Source of the DNA: Bordetella parapertussis
Lineage (GTDB): Bacteria > Pseudomonadota > Gammaproteobacteria > Burkholderiales > Burkholderiaceae
Reading direction: 5' to 3'
Assembly: GCA_945901665.1 (NCBI GenBank)
Contig: CAMDLJ010000124.1
Location: 1 to 7,360 of the forward strand
Length of the DNA: 7,360 nucleotides
In this document: positions 5,363 through 7,360 of the stretch, piece by piece
Layout of the letters: every line of letters begins with the position of its first letter
Numbering within the stretch: the stretch's first letter is position 1
Position numbers and translations under genes: made by a program
Notes under the pieces: generated by a model
The model's input: the letters and a program-made list of their open reading frames with translations, nothing else
What the model was told of the DNA's origin: nothing
Databases searched by the model: none

Positions 5363-5854
5363 ATGGATGAACCCGATTTTTTGACCAAATGCGTGGCCCC
5401 GGACCAGGCTGCCTCTGCGGTGCAGGTCTTGCGCGTGCGCGGGCCGGTGGTCTTCACCAATGGGGTGTTCGATGTGCTGCACCGGGGCCATGTGACGTAT
5501 TTGGCCCAAGCCCGCAGCTTGGGCGCCAGCTTGGTGGTGGCCCTCAACACCGACGCCTCGGCGCGGCGCTTGGGCAAAGGCGCTGACCGCCCGTTGAACC
5601 GCGAGGCCGACCGCGTTTGTTTGATCGCCGCGCTGGCCTCGGTGGATTTGGTGACTTGGTTTGATGAAGACACACCGCTGCAACTGATTGAAACCCTGCG
5701 CCCGGATGTGCTGGTCAAGGGGGGGGATTACGACATGGCCACCTTGGCCGAAACCCATGCCATGGCCCGTTGGGGCGGCACGGCCTTGGCCATCCCCTTT
5801 GTGTCGGGTTTTTCCACCACGGCCTTGGTGCAGAAAATTCGCCAAACCCGCTGA
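5363..5854 (+). CDS. rfaE2: D-glycero-beta-D-manno-heptose 1-phosphate adenylyltransferase
   Basis: 163 residues, a stand-alone nucleotidyltransferase of the cytidylyltransferase-like (HxGH) fold. It makes ADP-heptose from heptose 1-phosphate and ATP in the cytoplasm, feeding the lipopolysaccharide inner core. Seen: FTNGVFDVLHRGHVTYLAQA (31-50) with HRGH at 40-43, VALNTDASARRLGK (59-72), RPLNREADR (76-84), PDVLVKGGDY (114-123) and the closing IPFVSGFSTTALVQKIR (144-160), whose STTALVQKI is the ATP-binding second signature. In enterobacteria this domain is the C-terminal half of bifunctional HldE. Here the kinase is absent, as is usual in Burkholderiales, so a separate hldA/rfaE1 must lie elsewhere. 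The short N-terminal extension before residue 20 is ordinary for the stand-alone form. It is a single-gene unit, convergent with glnE. No Shine-Dalgarno precedes the ATG. Confidence 0.95.
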   Translation: MDEPDFLTKCVAPDQAASAVQVLRVRGPVVFTNGVFDVLHRGHVTYLAQARSLGASLVVALNTDASARRLGKGADRPLNREADRVCLIAALASVDLVTWFDEDTPLQLIETLRPDVLVKGGDYDMATLAETHAMARWGGTALAIPFVSGFSTTALVQKIRQTR

Positions 5855-5974
5855 GCCTGGCCGGACAGCCCGCGCTGCTGGCCGGTGAAACAAGCCAGAC
5901 ACATCGCTTGGTGTGGGCCTCTTGGAGAAGCTGGCCTCCGCGTCAAGGACAGATGTGACCGCGCCGCAACCGCC
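5855..5974. other. Convergent gap between rfaE2 and glnE
   Basis: 120 bases between two facing stop codons. CTGGCCGG occurs twice (5857-5864 and 5878-5885), around CAGC-CCGC-GCTG (5867-5878). I see no stem followed by a T-run on either strand, so no intrinsic terminator can be named, although both genes must end here. Confidence 0.4.
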
Positions 5975-7360
5975 TCAAGGTGCACAGGTGGGCTGGGACC
6001 CCACACCCCCCAAGGTGCAGGCCCACAAGCCTTCGATGGCCAGCCGCTCGGCGGCCACGCTGTCAGGTTCAATCTGGGTCGGGGCTTCATCCAAACGGGC
6101 ACGGTGCTGCAAACGGCGCAAACTGCGATAAGCGCGGGCCGCGGTTTGGCCCACGCCCGCGGGCAGCAAGCCCACCGCCTCGGCATGCTGCAGCAAGGCG
6201 ATGTTGCCCACATTGGCGCGCAAGCCGGGGTGGACTTGGCCGAGGCCGAGCACCAAAAACTGCACCGCAAACTCCGCGTCCACCATGCCGCCCGGGCCAT
6301 GCTTGACATCGAAAAGGCCTGCCCGCGCCGGTCGCGCGTGGCGCAGTTTTTCGCGCATGGCGGTGATCTCTTGGGCTAAGGCGGCCAGGTCGCGCGGGGC
6401 GCAAATGACTTGCTCGCGCACCGCTTCAAAGCGCGCTTGAAAGTCGGCCTGGCCCACGCAAAAGCGCGCCCGCGTCATCGCCTGGTGTTCCCAGGTCCAA
6501 GCGGTGTTGCTGCCGCGCTGGGCTTGGTAGTTGGCAAATGACTCAAAGTCACTCACCAGCAGGCCTGAGTTGCCATTGGGCCGCAGCGCGGTGTCAATTT
6601 CGTACAAATCACCCTCGGCAGTTTTGACCGTCAGCCAATGAATGATTTTGCGCACGTACAAGGCATACACCTCACCGGCTTGATCGTGCGCGTCGTCGTA
6701 CACAAACACAATGTCCAAATCGCTGCCGTAGCCCAACTCTTTGCCGCCCAACTTGCCGTAGGCCAAGATGGCAAAAGCGGGCGCTTCGCGGTGGCGTTGC
6801 TTCAAGCGCTGCCAGACCCATTGCGCGGTCACCCGCAGGATCACATCGGCCAGCGCGCTCAGGTCGTCGGCGACTTGCTCCACCCCCAGGCGGCCCTCGA
6901 CGTCGCGTGCCAGGATGCGAAAGGTCTCGGCATGGTGGGCGCGGCGCAGCAAGTTCAGCAGGCTTTCCTCGTCGTCTTGGCCCACACCTGCCAGCGCTTG
7001 TTGCCGCTCGTTGAGGCTGCGCTGCATCTCGGCGGGGTCAAAGCGTTCCATCAACAAGGCCGGGCTGGCCAACTCGTCGATCACCCCGGGGTGTTGCAGC
7101 AAATAGCGCGCGGTCCAACGCGCCGCTCCCAGCAAGCGCAGCAGTTGCTGGTGCACTTGGGGGCGCTCGAGCAACAGCGCCAAATAGCTTTCGCGGCGCA
7201 GCAAGGGCTCGATCCAATCGCACCACCGCAGCGCAGCGGTTTCGCTGATGCTGCCCTCTTGGGTCCATTGGTGGGTGCGCTTGATCAGTTTGACCAAGCG
7301 CTGGCGGCCGTCTTCGCGCAAGGCCCGCACCCGCGGGTGCTCGGGCCACTCCCGCACCCG
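5975..7360 (-). CDS. glnE: Glutamine synthetase adenylyltransferase/deadenylylase, C-terminal half (5' end beyond window)
   Basis: The frame stays open through the right edge, showing 461 residues of an enzyme usually about 900 long. GlnE adds or removes AMP on glutamine synthetase, switching nitrogen assimilation in response to PII and glutamine. Visible, numbering from the first residue in the window: the helical linker at about 1-130, then the C-terminal nucleotidyltransferase (adenylylating) domain with FAILAYGKLGGKELGYGSD (196-214), catalytic SDLD (213-216) and EIDTALRPNGNSGLL (254-268). The C-terminal helical domain follows with LFDVKHGPGGMVDAEFAVQF (349-368). These fit the AT-C half, so the deadenylylating N-terminal half is missing only because of the window. 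The GTG at 7357 is an internal valine, not a start: the preceding codon is in frame and the protein would otherwise be half length. The tail after LAIEGLW (GGVGSQPTCAP) is probably a non-conserved extension. It converges on rfaE2 with 120 bases between. Confidence 0.95.
   Translation of the reverse strand, partial: RVREWPEHPRVRALREDGRQRLVKLIKRTHQWTQEGSISETAALRWCDWIEPLLRRESYLALLLERPQVHQQLLRLLGAARWTARYLLQHPGVIDELASPALLMERFDPAEMQRSLNERQQALAGVGQDDEESLLNLLRRAHHAETFRILARDVEGRLGVEQVADDLSALADVILRVTAQWVWQRLKQRHREAPAFAILAYGKLGGKELGYGSDLDIVFVYDDAHDQAGEVYALYVRKIIHWLTVKTAEGDLYEIDTALRPNGNSGLLVSDFESFANYQAQRGSNTAWTWEHQAMTRARFCVGQADFQARFEAVREQVICAPRDLAALAQEITAMREKLRHARPARAGLFDVKHGPGGMVDAEFAVQFLVLGLGQVHPGLRANVGNIALLQHAEAVGLLPAGVGQTAARAYRSLRRLQHRARLDEAPTQIEPDSVAAERLAIEGLWACTLGGVGSQPTCAP

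Noticed and set aside
5857..5885. CTGGCCGG direct repeat as an attachment site or terminator
   Set aside because: It is only 8 bases in GC-rich DNA, 21 bases apart, with no T-run and no mobile gene nearby; probably chance.
5279..5902. 207-codon minus-strand frame across rfaE2
   Set aside because: It covers rfaE2 antisense, has no recognisable motifs, and the HxGH protein on the plus strand explains the conservation.
7355..7357. GTG as the start codon of a short glnE
   Set aside because: The frame continues to the window edge, and GlnE is about twice this length with its N-terminal half upstream.

Overview
The window is high-GC DNA carrying ordinary bacterial chromosomal genes. Protein style points to a betaproteobacterium, most likely Burkholderiales and close to Comamonadaceae. 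The grounds are the look of the GlnE and RfaE2 sequences, the TAGAAT -10 box placed right against a start codon, and the MerR/B12 regulator next to lipid-modifying genes. The assignment is by impression, not by database comparison. I see no mobile element, tRNA, rRNA or CRISPR array.

Left part (1-4043, all minus strand, so read right to left): a four-gene run. It holds an exported Cys-type glutathione peroxidase (3396-4043), an FAD-dependent amine-oxidase-like flavoprotein (2019-3326), a DUF1365 protein (1228-2022, overlapping the flavoprotein gene by 4 bases) and a cyclopropane-fatty-acid-synthase-family methyltransferase (1-1213, cut by the left edge within its last residues). Flavoprotein, DUF1365 and CFA-type methyltransferase together form a recurrent fatty-acid-modification cassette. 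The methyltransferase belongs to the 'EMIEAVG' branch and differs from E. coli Cfa at two bicarbonate-site residues.

Centre (4044-4216): a 173-base divergent promoter region unusually dense in small dyads. Two of them share the core GTCTAG. On its right, on the plus strand, lies a MerR-type regulator with a cobalamin-binding domain (4217-5182). It carries the W-x9-EH and ExHxxG signatures of the LitR/CarH photoreceptor family. The natural reading is a light- (B12-) controlled module. In the dark the regulator would hold the divergent promoters shut. In light it would release peroxide/lipid-peroxide detoxification (Gpx) and membrane fatty-acid remodelling (flavoprotein, DUF1365, CFA-type enzyme), a coherent photo-oxidative stress response.

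Right part (5183-7360): housekeeping genes with no evident link to that module. A stand-alone heptose-1-phosphate adenylyltransferase (rfaE2, 5363-5854, plus; LPS core precursor synthesis) is probably transcribed without a leader. It converges on the C-terminal half of glnE (5975-7360, minus; glutamine synthetase adenylyltransferase), whose 5' half lies beyond the right edge. The three intergenic stretches (173, 180 and 120 bases) are all under 300 bases and are described below.
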